Below, piece by piece: positions 1 to 7,200 of a stretch of 8,599 nt of DNA. A program made the translations under genes and the position numbers. The stretch covers positions 1 to 8,599 of the forward strand of contig JAMWZF010000039.1 in the NCBI GenBank assembly GCA_024304875.1. Direction: 5' to 3'. Below the pieces are notes generated by a model. The model did not search any database. It worked only from the letters and a program-made list of their open reading frames with translations, and was not told the origin of the DNA. Numbering within the stretch: position 1 is the stretch's first letter; each line of letters opens with the position of its first letter. This DNA is from Paracoccaceae bacterium (GTDB lineage: Bacteria > Pseudomonadota > Alphaproteobacteria > Rhodobacterales > Rhodobacteraceae).

Positions 1-207
1 GAGCTGGACTGGGCCCTGCGGCACGGGCAGGTCAGCGTCTGGGCGCCCTCCAAGATCGTGCTCGATGCGGTGGAGGGGCCGTCCGAAAGCGATCCCTTGG
101 CCCTCGTGGCCTGGTTCGCCGGCCTGATGGGCGCCTCGGAACTGGTGGTGGTGGGCGCGGAGGCCCCGGAGGCCGCCGTGCCGACCCGGCAGGAGCCGAA
201 CCCATGA
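1..207 (+). CDS. 3' end of the gene upstream of folP (partial, identity uncertain)
   Basis: An open frame runs from the left edge to a TGA at 205-207 and encodes the last 68 residues of a protein. Its last bases form an ATGA overlap with the folP start, so the two are translationally coupled. The visible tail includes a VWAPSKIVLDA stretch, then SDPLALVAWFAG and a hydrophobic LVVVG strand. This pattern is reminiscent of the C-terminal part of amino-acid-kinase-fold proteins. From memory, the gene before folP in Rhodobacteraceae is usually a long form of the folate gene folB (dihydroneopterin aldolase), and this could be its C-terminal extension. Neither identification can be settled from 68 residues. 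Codon use is strongly G/C in third positions, so coding status is secure. Confidence 0.8.
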   Translation, partial: ELDWALRHGQVSVWAPSKIVLDAVEGPSESDPLALVAWFAGLMGASELVVVGAEAPEAAVPTRQEPNP

Positions 208-1037
208 CGCCTGCGCCCCTTCTCGGCCTGACCTTTGATCGCCCCCGCGTCATGGGCATCCTCAACATCACGCCCGACAGCTTCTCGGACGGCGGGGACC
301 TGAGAGAGGCCGCCAAAGCCATAGACCGCGCCCGCACGATGGCCGCCGAGGCCGACATCCTCGACATCGGCGGCGAGAGTACCCGGCCCGGGGCGGACGA
401 CGTGCCCGCGGGCGAAGAGATCGCCCGGGTCGTCCCGGTGATCGAGGGCATCCGGAGCGCCGGCATCGCCACCCCGATCAGCGTCGACACCCGCAAGGCG
501 GCGGTGGCCGAGGCGGCGCTCGACGCGGGCGCGGACATGATCAACGACGTGACCGCCGGGCGCTACGACGCGGACATGCTGCCGCTCGCGGCCGGCCGCC
601 GGGTCCCGATCTGCCTCATGCATTCCGTCGCCGACCCCAAGACGATGAACGACCACGCGCGCTACGAGGACGTGGTGGCGGCGGTCCACGATCACCTGGA
701 GCAGCGGATTGCCGCCGCTTTGGAGGCGGGCGTGGCGCGCGATCACGTCATCCTCGACCCCGGCATCGGGTTTGGTAAGACGGCGCAACACAATTTGAGC
801 CTGCTGCGCGCCCTGCCACGATATGCTGCGCTCGGACTGCCGATTCTTGTCGGCGCCTCGCGCAAGCGCTTCATCGGAGAGATCGGCGGCGCGCCCGAGG
901 CCAAGGACCGGATGGCCGGATCGGTCGCCGTGGCCCTGTTCGCGGCGGCGAAGGGCGCGCATATCCTGCGCGTCCACGACACATACGAGACCGCCCAGGC
1001 CCTGCGCCTCCAGGCGGCGCTGGACGAGGACGAGTAG
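204..1037 (+). CDS. folP: Dihydropteroate synthase
   Basis: Catalyses the condensation of 6-hydroxymethyl-7,8-dihydropterin diphosphate with p-aminobenzoate to 7,8-dihydropteroate in cytosolic folate synthesis; it is the target of sulfonamides. The 277-residue length is normal for a single-domain TIM-barrel enzyme. Visible signatures in order: MGILNITPDSFSDGG at about residues 17-31 (metal and diphosphate loop, N21), DIGGESTRPGA at 54-64, SVDTRK at 93-98 (pterin-binding D95), IND at 113-115, DPGIGFGKT at 185-193, GASRKRFIG at 217-225 (K221) and LRVHD at 255-259. The ATG at 204 has an AGGAG ribosome site 8 bases upstream (191-195) and overlaps the preceding stop. The stop codon directly abuts glmM, indicating an operon. 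All key residues are present, so it should be active. Confidence 0.97.
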   Translation: MTPAPLLGLTFDRPRVMGILNITPDSFSDGGDLREAAKAIDRARTMAAEADILDIGGESTRPGADDVPAGEEIARVVPVIEGIRSAGIATPISVDTRKAAVAEAALDAGADMINDVTAGRYDADMLPLAAGRRVPICLMHSVADPKTMNDHARYEDVVAAVHDHLEQRIAAALEAGVARDHVILDPGIGFGKTAQHNLSLLRALPRYAALGLPILVGASRKRFIGEIGGAPEAKDRMAGSVAVALFAAAKGAHILRVHDTYETAQALRLQAALDEDE

Positions 1038-2381
<1,344 letters not shown>

Positions 2382-2426
2382 CCCCGGGGGCACGCTGTCT
2401 CTTGCGGCGTGCATGGCTTTCGGTGC

Positions 2427-2432
2427 TATTCT
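2427..2432 (+). promoter_or_regulatory. Possible -10 element (TATTCT) upstream of the alpha/beta hydrolase gene
   Basis: The 87-base gap after glmM contains a locally A+T-richer stretch with TATTCT within GCTATTC, 36 bases before the chosen ATG. The only -35-like match, TTGCGG at 2402-2407, gives a 19-base spacer, which is long. A similar GCTATCC box precedes two other genes in this window. Weak evidence; readthrough from glmM is equally possible. Confidence 0.25.
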
Positions 2433-2468
2433 GACCGCAAGGTCATTTTGCACGAAAGTCATTCCGCC

Positions 2469-3527
2469 ATGCGCGCTCCCACCATCCGCTCCAATGCGGG
2501 CAATCCGTCACAGGACGGCGAATTCGGGCTCTACACCTCGCCCGAGGCCACCCAGAACACCTGGTTCAATCCGACCCGCCGGGTCGTCTTCGTCAACGGC
2601 ATGGCCAATACCGGCGCCGATCACGCAGCCTCGGCCCGGGGGCTGTCGCTGCTTCAGGCCTGCCCGGTGGTGGGCATCTACAACCGGACCGACGGCTTCT
2701 GGCTCGACCTCGGCCAGTGCATCACGGACAAGCTGAACATGACGGCCCCGCTGACCCAGGGCATGGCGGGCTGGCGGTCGATCGTGCAGTCGGCGCACCA
2801 GTCCGCCGCCGCACGGCAGCCCGGCCTCACGCTCGTCGATTTCGTCGGCCGGCTGATCGCCGACAACCCGGCGACCTTCTCGCTCTACCAGTACCTCGTC
2901 ACCCTGCCGGCCCAGCAGCGCATCGCGCTGAAGATCTACTGCCACAGCCAGGGCAACCTCGTGACCTCCAACGCGCTGACCGCCTGCGCCCTTGCCCTCG
3001 GCGACAGTTCGATCACCGGGATCGAGGTCAACAGCTTCGGCTCGCCCTGCCGGTACTGGCCGCGCGGCATCAGCCGCACGAACTACGCCTTCACCTTCGA
3101 TCCGGTCAGCTGGCTCGACCTGCGGTCCGGCTTCGACAGCGTCAAGGTGGGCTTCGTCGCCGCCCACGGCTTCACCATCTACATGCAGAACGACGCCGAG
3201 TTCGTCTGCAACCGGTTCCGGTGGGGCAGCTTCGGTCTCACCGCGAACATGGACGAGGAAGGGCTGGCCGACTTCTGCGTGCGGATCGGGAACAACCCGC
3301 CGCGGCTGAAGAAGATCTTCCAGCGCCTGCAATCGGCCCACTGGACCGACAGCGACGACGTCACCCACCACTACGTCACCAAGATGCGCACCCGCCACGA
3401 CGGGACCATGCGCCAGATCGCGAACGCGGACCGGTCGCTGGTCCAGCTGCTGATCGACCTTCTCGACGCCGGCTGGACCACGGGCGGCGAATACGCCGAG
3501 ATGGAATATCTGCGCGGCCTGATCTGA
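2469..3527 (+). CDS. Alpha/beta-hydrolase-fold protein, lipase/esterase-like, substrate unknown
   Basis: The 352-residue protein has an apparent hydrolase core. VVFVNGMANTG at residues 39-49 looks like the first core strand and oxyanion-hole region. KIYCHSQGN at 155-163 is the nucleophile elbow with S160; the usual first glycine of GxSxG is a cysteine here. NSFGSP at 188-193 is followed by FDPVSWL at 210-216 (candidate acid D211), then AAHGFTIYM at 231-239 (candidate base H233). The order Ser-Asp-His and the DPV..L and HGF..Y surroundings are typical of lipase-like hydrolases. About 115 C-terminal residues follow the histidine and are not recognised. There is no signal peptide or membrane helix, so it is probably cytosolic unless exported by a dedicated system. 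I chose the ATG at 2469 because the in-frame extension back to a GTG at 2409 has A/T-rich third positions unlike the rest of the gene. The ribosome site is weak (GAAAG, 10 bases upstream). The product may be an esterase, lipase or phospholipase; the sequence does not decide. Confidence 0.85.
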   Translation: MRAPTIRSNAGNPSQDGEFGLYTSPEATQNTWFNPTRRVVFVNGMANTGADHAASARGLSLLQACPVVGIYNRTDGFWLDLGQCITDKLNMTAPLTQGMAGWRSIVQSAHQSAAARQPGLTLVDFVGRLIADNPATFSLYQYLVTLPAQQRIALKIYCHSQGNLVTSNALTACALALGDSSITGIEVNSFGSPCRYWPRGISRTNYAFTFDPVSWLDLRSGFDSVKVGFVAAHGFTIYMQNDAEFVCNRFRWGSFGLTANMDEEGLADFCVRIGNNPPRLKKIFQRLQSAHWTDSDDVTHHYVTKMRTRHDGTMRQIANADRSLVQLLIDLLDAGWTTGGEYAEMEYLRGLI

Positions 3528-3620
3528 GGGCAGGCTGCGTCCTGCGGCGGCACCAGCGCGGGAAAGCACCGCCCGCACACGACCGTGACCACGCGTTAGC
3601 GGGCCGGACGGCGCAGAGGC

Positions 3621-3627
3621 GCTATCC
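3621..3627 (+). promoter_or_regulatory. Possible -10 box (GCTATCC) upstream of the 58-residue gene
   Basis: GCTATCC followed by TTGAC lies 38 bases before the ATG at 3666, nearly the same spacing as the related box before the hydrolase gene. No convincing -35 hexamer is found at 16-18 bases upstream, so this is tentative. Confidence 0.22.
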
Positions 3628-3665
3628 TTGACGGATCGCCCCGTTCCTCTGCCAAGGCCCGCGCC

Positions 3666-3842
3666 ATGTGCCTGACCACCGAAGCCCTCGCCCTGTTCCT
3701 GTCGATCCTCTCGACAGGTGCGATCATCCGGGAGCCGGGCCGCATCACCGTCGCGGCCGAGGTCCGCACCGCCGTCTGGGAGAGGCAGGGCGACACCTGG
3801 TGCACCGAGGTGCCCGACGCCGATACGTCCCTCGGCGGCTAG
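3666..3842 (+). CDS. Small hypothetical protein (58 residues)
   Basis: An ATG at 3666 preceded by AAGG (3654-3657) at good spacing opens a 58-codon frame ending in TAG at 3840-3842. Third positions are almost all G or C, matching neighbouring genes, which is the main evidence that it is real. The product begins with a short hydrophobic stretch (about residues 6-21, ALALFLSILSTGAII), possibly a weak signal or membrane segment. A polar part follows with RITVAAEVRTAVWERQGDTW and a single late cysteine. The later part could form a small beta-rich domain, but I do not recognise a family. The stop lies only 3 bases from the convergent EamA gene end, so no separate terminator fits between them. Alternatives are a chance open frame or a remnant. 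Confidence 0.6.
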   Translation: MCLTTEALALFLSILSTGAIIREPGRITVAAEVRTAVWERQGDTWCTEVPDADTSLGG

Positions 3843-3845
3843 GCC

Positions 3846-4751
3846 TCAGGCCCGCGGCACCATCAGCCCCCTGATCGCGCGGCTCTGGCTGACGCCGAGG
3901 CCGGTCAGGATCATGGCCAGCGCGATGAAGAACCGCAGCGGCAGCGCCTCGGACAGGACCAGCGCACCGAAGACCATCGACCAGACCGGGACCTGGTAGT
4001 TCACCAGCGTCATGAAGACCGACCCCGCGGACCGGATCACGCTGATCCTGAGCAGCGCCGCCAGCCCCGTCGGCACGAGACCGAGGAACAGGATCGCCCA
4101 GCCGGACCGCCCCCCGGTCCACTCCGGCACTCCTTCCGTCAGCAGAAGGATCGGCATCAGGATCGCCGCGCCGACGCCGAGGGTGAGGGCCGACAGCGTC
4201 ACCGGGTCCACCGGCGGACAGCGCCGGGTCAGGATCGAGGCGGTGGCATAGGACACCGTCGCGCCGAGGCAGGCCAGCTGCGCCAGCGGCTCGGACCCGG
4301 ATCCGATCTGCGCCAGTCCCGGCCCGATCAGCACCAGGGCCCCGCAGAAGCCGATCAGCACCCCCACCGCCTTGCGCCCCTCCAGCGCCTCGTCGCTGAA
4401 CAGATGCGCCATCGGCAGGACGAAGAGCGGCAGCGCCGCCATCGAGATGCCGGCGAAGGCCGAGGGGACGTACTGCTGGCCCCAGCTCAGCAGGAAGAAG
4501 GGCAGGGCCGAGGACAGGGCTCCGATCGCCAGGATGTACCGCCAGAGCCCGGGGGCCGGGGCAGGCATCGGCCGGCGCAGGGCCAGCGTCAGCCCCGCGA
4601 GCGCCACCGCGCCAAGCGTCGTGCGCGCCGCCGCCACTGTGACCGGCCCGTATCCCTCCAAAGCGATGGAGACGACCATGAAGGTTCCGCCCCAGATCAG
4701 ACCGAGGGCGAGGATCGAGAGCCAGTTTGCGGGGGTCGGTTGGGTGGTCAT
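3846..4751 (-). CDS. EamA/DMT-family transporter (drug/metabolite exporter type)
   Basis: A 301-residue inner-membrane protein with about ten hydrophobic helices, roughly at residues 10-30, 36-58, 70-90, 96-117, 127-148, 155-175, 183-203, 216-236, 243-267 and 272-289. They are arranged as two five-helix repeats, as in the EamA fold. Supporting family features are LIWGGTFMVVSIAL in helix 1, the R43 region opening helix 2, WGQQYVPSAFAGI before helix 4, and VNYQVPVWSMVFGALVLSEAL near the end of repeat two. Members usually export amino acids or other small metabolites; the substrate cannot be inferred here. The start at 4751 gives a normal N-terminus. It is divergent from the 54-residue gene over 117 bases and convergent with the 58-residue gene. 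Confidence 0.93.
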   Translation of the reverse strand: MTTQPTPANWLSILALGLIWGGTFMVVSIALEGYGPVTVAAARTTLGAVALAGLTLALRRPMPAPAPGLWRYILAIGALSSALPFFLLSWGQQYVPSAFAGISMAALPLFVLPMAHLFSDEALEGRKAVGVLIGFCGALVLIGPGLAQIGSGSEPLAQLACLGATVSYATASILTRRCPPVDPVTLSALTLGVGAAILMPILLLTEGVPEWTGGRSGWAILFLGLVPTGLAALLRISVIRSAGSVFMTLVNYQVPVWSMVFGALVLSEALPLRFFIALAMILTGLGVSQSRAIRGLMVPRA

Positions 4752-4868
4752 GGGGTCATGTCGCTTGGAAACTGCTTCACTCTGGCGTCAGACGTGGAAC
4801 GAAATCTCGCCGCGGCGGTTTTCGAACGAAGACGTAACGCGATCCGCCCCAATCGACAGGAAAGTTCC

Positions 4869-5033
4869 ATGGACACCGGCTGGTTTCTCCCCGCCCTCGC
4901 GCTCTTCACCATGATCGCCGCGATCTTCGTGGCGCTGTGGAGCAAGAAGCGCGTCGAAAACCGCATGTACGACCACAGCAAGCCCAAGTCGTCCCTCGCC
5001 AAGGACGGCCCCGGGCCGCAGCCGTTCCGTTAA
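4869..5033 (+). CDS. Small single-pass membrane protein (54 residues), unknown function
   Basis: An ATG at 4869 with AGGAA (4858-4862) six bases upstream begins a 54-codon gene ending in TAA. One hydrophobic helix spans about residues 5-24 (WFLPALALFTMIAAIFVALW). A basic segment SKKRVENR follows, then a Pro/Lys/Ser-rich polar tail. The positive charges after the helix suggest N-out/C-in orientation in the inner membrane. The same frame stays open far upstream through the exporter gene, but that part is antisense shadow; the strong ribosome site supports the ATG at 4869. I have a vague sense that similar small proteins occur in related bacteria, but cannot name a family. It is divergent from the EamA gene and convergent with ilvC. 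Confidence 0.75.
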   Translation: MDTGWFLPALALFTMIAAIFVALWSKKRVENRMYDHSKPKSSLAKDGPGPQPFR

Positions 5034-5040
5034 CCAGTAC

Positions 5041-5056
5041 GGTGCCGAAAGGCACC
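5041..5056 (+). terminator. GGTGCC-GAAA-GGCACC hairpin after the 54-residue gene
   Basis: A perfect 6-bp stem with a GAAA tetraloop starts 7 bases after the TAA of the upstream + strand gene. It is followed by AGGGGTTCTT, not a clean U-run, so it is an imperfect intrinsic terminator for the + strand. Alternatively it may stabilise the 3' end of that mRNA. Confidence 0.5.
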
Positions 5057-5064
5057 AGGGGTTC

Positions 5065-5080
5065 TTAACCCTTTGTTAAC
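5065..5080. promoter_or_regulatory. CtrA-like box, TTAA-N7-TTAAC
   Basis: TTAACCCTTTGTTAAC matches the full CtrA response-regulator consensus TTAA(N7)TTAA(C) known from Caulobacter and related alphaproteobacteria. It sits between two convergent gene ends, not at a normal promoter. It may be chance sequence forming the A+T-rich tails of the flanking terminators. See findings. Confidence 0.35.
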
Positions 5081-5083
5081 AAA

Positions 5084-5113
5084 GAGAGACCTTACCCGCG
5101 GGTAAGGTCTCTC
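5084..5113 (-). terminator. Perfect 30-base palindrome, likely intrinsic terminator of ilvC
   Basis: Arms 5084-5098 and 5099-5113 are perfect inverted repeats. They can form a 13-bp stem closed by a CGCG tetraloop, 19 bases past the ilvC stop. Read on the minus strand, the stem is followed by TTTGTTAAC, a modest U-rich tail. This fits an intrinsic terminator for ilvC. Being symmetric, it may also stop + strand readthrough from the 54-residue gene. Confidence 0.8.
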
Positions 5114-5132
5114 GCCTGTTCCGGGCAGGGCC

Positions 5133-6155
5133 TCAGTTCTTGGCCTTGTCCACCAGCTTGCCGGCGCTGATCCAAGGCATCATCGCGCGCAGCTTCTCGC
5201 CCACCTGCTCGATCTGGTGCTCGTCGTTCAGGCGGCGGGTGGCCTTGAACATCGGCTGGCCGACGGCGTTCTCCTGCATGAAGTCGCGGACGAACTTGCC
5301 GGTCTGGATGTCGGTCAGAACCTCCTTCATCCGCCTCTTGGTCTCGTCGTAGGGCAGGATGCGCGGGCCGGAGACGTATTCGCCGTACTCGGCGGTGTTC
5401 GAGATCGAGTAGTTCATGTTCGCGATGCCGCCCTCGTAGATCAGGTCCACGATCAGCTTCACCTCGTGCAGGCACTCGAAATAGGCCATCTCGGGCTCGT
5501 AGCCGGCCTCGACAAGCGTCTCGAAGCCCATGCGGATCAGTTCCACGAGGCCGCCGCAAAGCACCGCCTGTTCGCCGAAGAGGTCGGTCTCGCACTCCTG
5601 GCGGAAGTTGGTCTCGATGATGCCCGAGCGGCCGCCGCCGATGGCCGAGCAGTAGGACAGGCCGATCTCCATCGCCTTACCCGTGGCATCGTTGTGCACC
5701 GCGACGAGGCAGGGCACGCCGCCGCCCTTGACGTATTCGCCGCGCACCGTGTGGCCGGGACCCTTCGGCGCCATCATGATGACGTCGACCTCCTTGGGCG
5801 CCTCGATCAGGCCGAAGTGGACATTGAGGCCGTGGGCGAAGGCGATGGCCGAGCCGGGCTTCAGGTGGTCCTTGACGTGCTTGCGCCAGGTTTCCGCCTG
5901 AAGCTCGTCGGGCATGGTGAACATCATCAGGTCACACCAGGCGGCAGCCTCCTCGATGCCCATGACCTGCAGGCCCTCGCCCTCGGCCTTCGCCTTCGAC
6001 GGCGAGCCCTCGCGCAGCGCGACCGCCACGTTCTTGGCGCCGCTGTCGCGCAGGTTCAGCGCATGGGCGTGGCCCTGGGAGCCGTAGCCGAGGATGGCGA
6101 CCTTCTTGTCCTTGATCAGGTTCACGTCGCAGTCACGGTCGTAATAGACGCGCAT
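5133..6155 (-). CDS. ilvC: Ketol-acid reductoisomerase, class I, NADP-dependent
   Basis: Converts 2-acetolactate or 2-aceto-2-hydroxybutyrate to the 2,3-dihydroxy acids of valine, leucine and isoleucine synthesis, using NADPH and Mg2+ in the cytosol. The 340 residues fit the short class I form. The Rossmann loop GYGSQGHAHA lies at residues 23-31. The NADP-phosphate loop is LREGSPS at 48-53 (R49, S51, S53), and AHG holds H108. Metal ligands D191 and E195 lie in CETDLFGEQ, with E227 and E231 in ECLHE; YSISNTAEYG at 249-258 binds substrate. The frame is open further upstream to 6269, but I chose the ATG at 6155. The protein then starts MRVYYDRD as in other KARIs and is preceded by AAAGGA (6163-6168 region). 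It is divergent from the Lrp-type pair, which may regulate it. Confidence 0.97.
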   Translation of the reverse strand: MRVYYDRDCDVNLIKDKKVAILGYGSQGHAHALNLRDSGAKNVAVALREGSPSKAKAEGEGLQVMGIEEAAAWCDLMMFTMPDELQAETWRKHVKDHLKPGSAIAFAHGLNVHFGLIEAPKEVDVIMMAPKGPGHTVRGEYVKGGGVPCLVAVHNDATGKAMEIGLSYCSAIGGGRSGIIETNFRQECETDLFGEQAVLCGGLVELIRMGFETLVEAGYEPEMAYFECLHEVKLIVDLIYEGGIANMNYSISNTAEYGEYVSGPRILPYDETKRRMKEVLTDIQTGKFVRDFMQENAVGQPMFKATRRLNDEHQIEQVGEKLRAMMPWISAGKLVDKAKN

Positions 6156-6281
6156 CGGGCGGTCCTTTCGTCTTTGGTTGATCCGGGGGCGGTTATGAGG
6201 GGAGACCGGCAGGAAGGCGAGGGTTGGACTGGCAAAAAATGCCGCTGAAACCTGCGTTGCCATTCGCATGCCGGGTTGTTA

Positions 6282-6294
6282 ATGAAATTTTCAT
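6282..6294. promoter_or_regulatory. Palindromic operator candidate ATGAAA-T-TTTCAT
   Basis: A 13-base perfect palindrome with 6-base arms and an A/T-rich centre lies in the ilvC/Lrp intergenic region and reaches into the first regulator's start codon. Lrp/AsnC proteins typically bind imperfect A/T-centred palindromes and often repress their own genes. This is a plausible autoregulatory site, inferred only from symmetry and position. Confidence 0.4.
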
Positions 6295-6748
6295 GCTTGA
6301 CGATCTCGACCGCCGCCTCCTGCGCCAGCTTCAGGCCGATCCCGCCGCCAGCGCAGCCGACCTTGGCGAGCGGGCGGGCGTGCCCGCGCTCAAGGCCGCC
6401 CGGCGGCTGGCCCGCCTCACCGACCGGGGCATCCTGACGGCCCGCACCGCCGAGATCGACTGGCGCGCGCTCGGCTACACCGTCGCCGTCTCGCTGCGCT
6501 TCAGCCTCGACAAGACCGACCCCAACGCCTTCGACCGCTTCATCGCCGCCGCCCGCGCGATCCCCGAGGTGACCGAGATCCAGACCTTCCTCGGCCGGGT
6601 CGACGTGCGCCTGAACGTCATCGCCCGCGACATGGGCCACTACCAGGCCCTCTACCGCGACAGCATCCTGTCCCTCCCGCATATCGCCGAGCTGGAGGCG
6701 CTGGTGACGGTCGCGACGGTGAAATCGACCGAGGCGCTGCCGCTGTGA
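6293..6748 (+). CDS. Lrp/AsnC-family transcriptional regulator (first of a pair)
   Basis: A 151-residue DNA-binding protein of typical Lrp length. The N-terminal helix-turn-helix domain covers about residues 1-50: LDDLDRRLLRQLQADPAAS, then AADLGERAGVPALKAARRLARLTDRGIL. A linker strand leads to the C-terminal RAM ligand-binding and oligomerisation domain at about 65-145, with AIPEVTEIQTFLGRVDVRLNV and a later LPHIAELEALVTV. Amino acids are the usual effectors. The ATG at 6293 gives the canonical LDxxDRRLL start; the in-frame extension upstream has atypical base composition. No clear ribosome site precedes it. It is divergent from ilvC with 137 bases between, so it is a candidate local regulator of branched-chain synthesis. 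Confidence 0.92.
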   Translation: MLDDLDRRLLRQLQADPAASAADLGERAGVPALKAARRLARLTDRGILTARTAEIDWRALGYTVAVSLRFSLDKTDPNAFDRFIAAARAIPEVTEIQTFLGRVDVRLNVIARDMGHYQALYRDSILSLPHIAELEALVTVATVKSTEALPL

Positions 6749-7200
6749 CCGATCTCGACGCCACCGACCGCGCCCTGCTGGCCGAACTCAGCCGCGACGC
6801 CGCCCGCTCCGCCGCCGCCCTCGGCGCCGCCGTCGGCCTGTCCCAGCCCGCCGCCTGGCGGAGGCTGAGGCGCCTGCGCGAGGCGGGGGTGGTCCGCGGC
6901 ACGAGGCTCGAGCTCAACCGCGAGGCGCTCGGCTTCGGCGTCACGGTCTTCCTGGGCGTCAAGCTCGCCGCGAAGGGCCGCGTCAGCCTCGAGGACTTCG
7001 AGCGCGCCGTCACCGCCATCCCCGAGGTGCAGCTGGTCGAACACGTCCTCGGCCTCTTCGACTACCGCCTGCGGGTGGTCGCGCGGGACATCTCCGATTT
7101 CGAACGGGTCCTGCGCCGCCGGATCATGACCCTGCCGGGCCTCGGCACGGTCGAGGCGAACGTTCTCCTCAGCGAGGAACGCCGGCCCGGCCCGCTCTAG
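6745..7200 (+). CDS. Lrp/AsnC-family transcriptional regulator (second of a pair)
   Basis: Also 151 residues. It starts at GTG 6745, which overlaps the preceding TGA as GTGA, so translation is coupled to the first regulator; GAGG at 6731-6734 could serve as ribosome site. The helix-turn-helix domain includes LDATDRALLAELSRDAARS and VGLSQPAAWRRLRRLREAGVV, closer to the usual Lrp recognition-helix pattern than its partner. The RAM domain includes AIPEVQLVEHVLGLFDYRLRVV and LPGLGTVEANVLL. The two proteins align end to end and are clearly paralogous but divergent, so mixed oligomers are conceivable. The gene end overlaps the convergent HAD-like gene by 4 bases. Confidence 0.93.
   Translation: MTDLDATDRALLAELSRDAARSAAALGAAVGLSQPAAWRRLRRLREAGVVRGTRLELNREALGFGVTVFLGVKLAAKGRVSLEDFERAVTAIPEVQLVEHVLGLFDYRLRVVARDISDFERVLRRRIMTLPGLGTVEANVLLSEERRPGPL

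Noticed and set aside
2390..2412. GCACGC/GCGTGC inverted repeat just after glmM as a terminator.
   Set aside because: The loop is 11 bases and no U-run follows; it is too weak to call.
3530..3545. GCAGG/CCTGC inverted repeat after the hydrolase gene as a terminator.
   Set aside because: Only five base pairs and no U-run.
2508..3578. Long open frame of 356 codons on the minus strand, antisense to the hydrolase gene.
   Set aside because: High G+C sequence keeps antisense frames open; the product is rich in low-complexity Asp, Val, Gly and Arg, and the + strand frame has hydrolase motifs.
4404..4868. Upstream extension of the 54-residue gene into a 209-residue frame.
   Set aside because: The extension lies antisense to the exporter gene and has low-complexity Arg/Gln-rich composition; the AGGAA site supports the internal ATG.
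5217..6248. 343-codon + strand frame antisense to ilvC.
   Set aside because: ilvC is unmistakable on the minus strand; the + frame has biased composition rich in His, Leu, Val and Asp and no motifs.
6156..6269. N-terminal extension of ilvC by 38 residues.
   Set aside because: The family begins at the MRVYYDRD start, which has its own ribosome site; the extension would cover the intergenic regulatory region.
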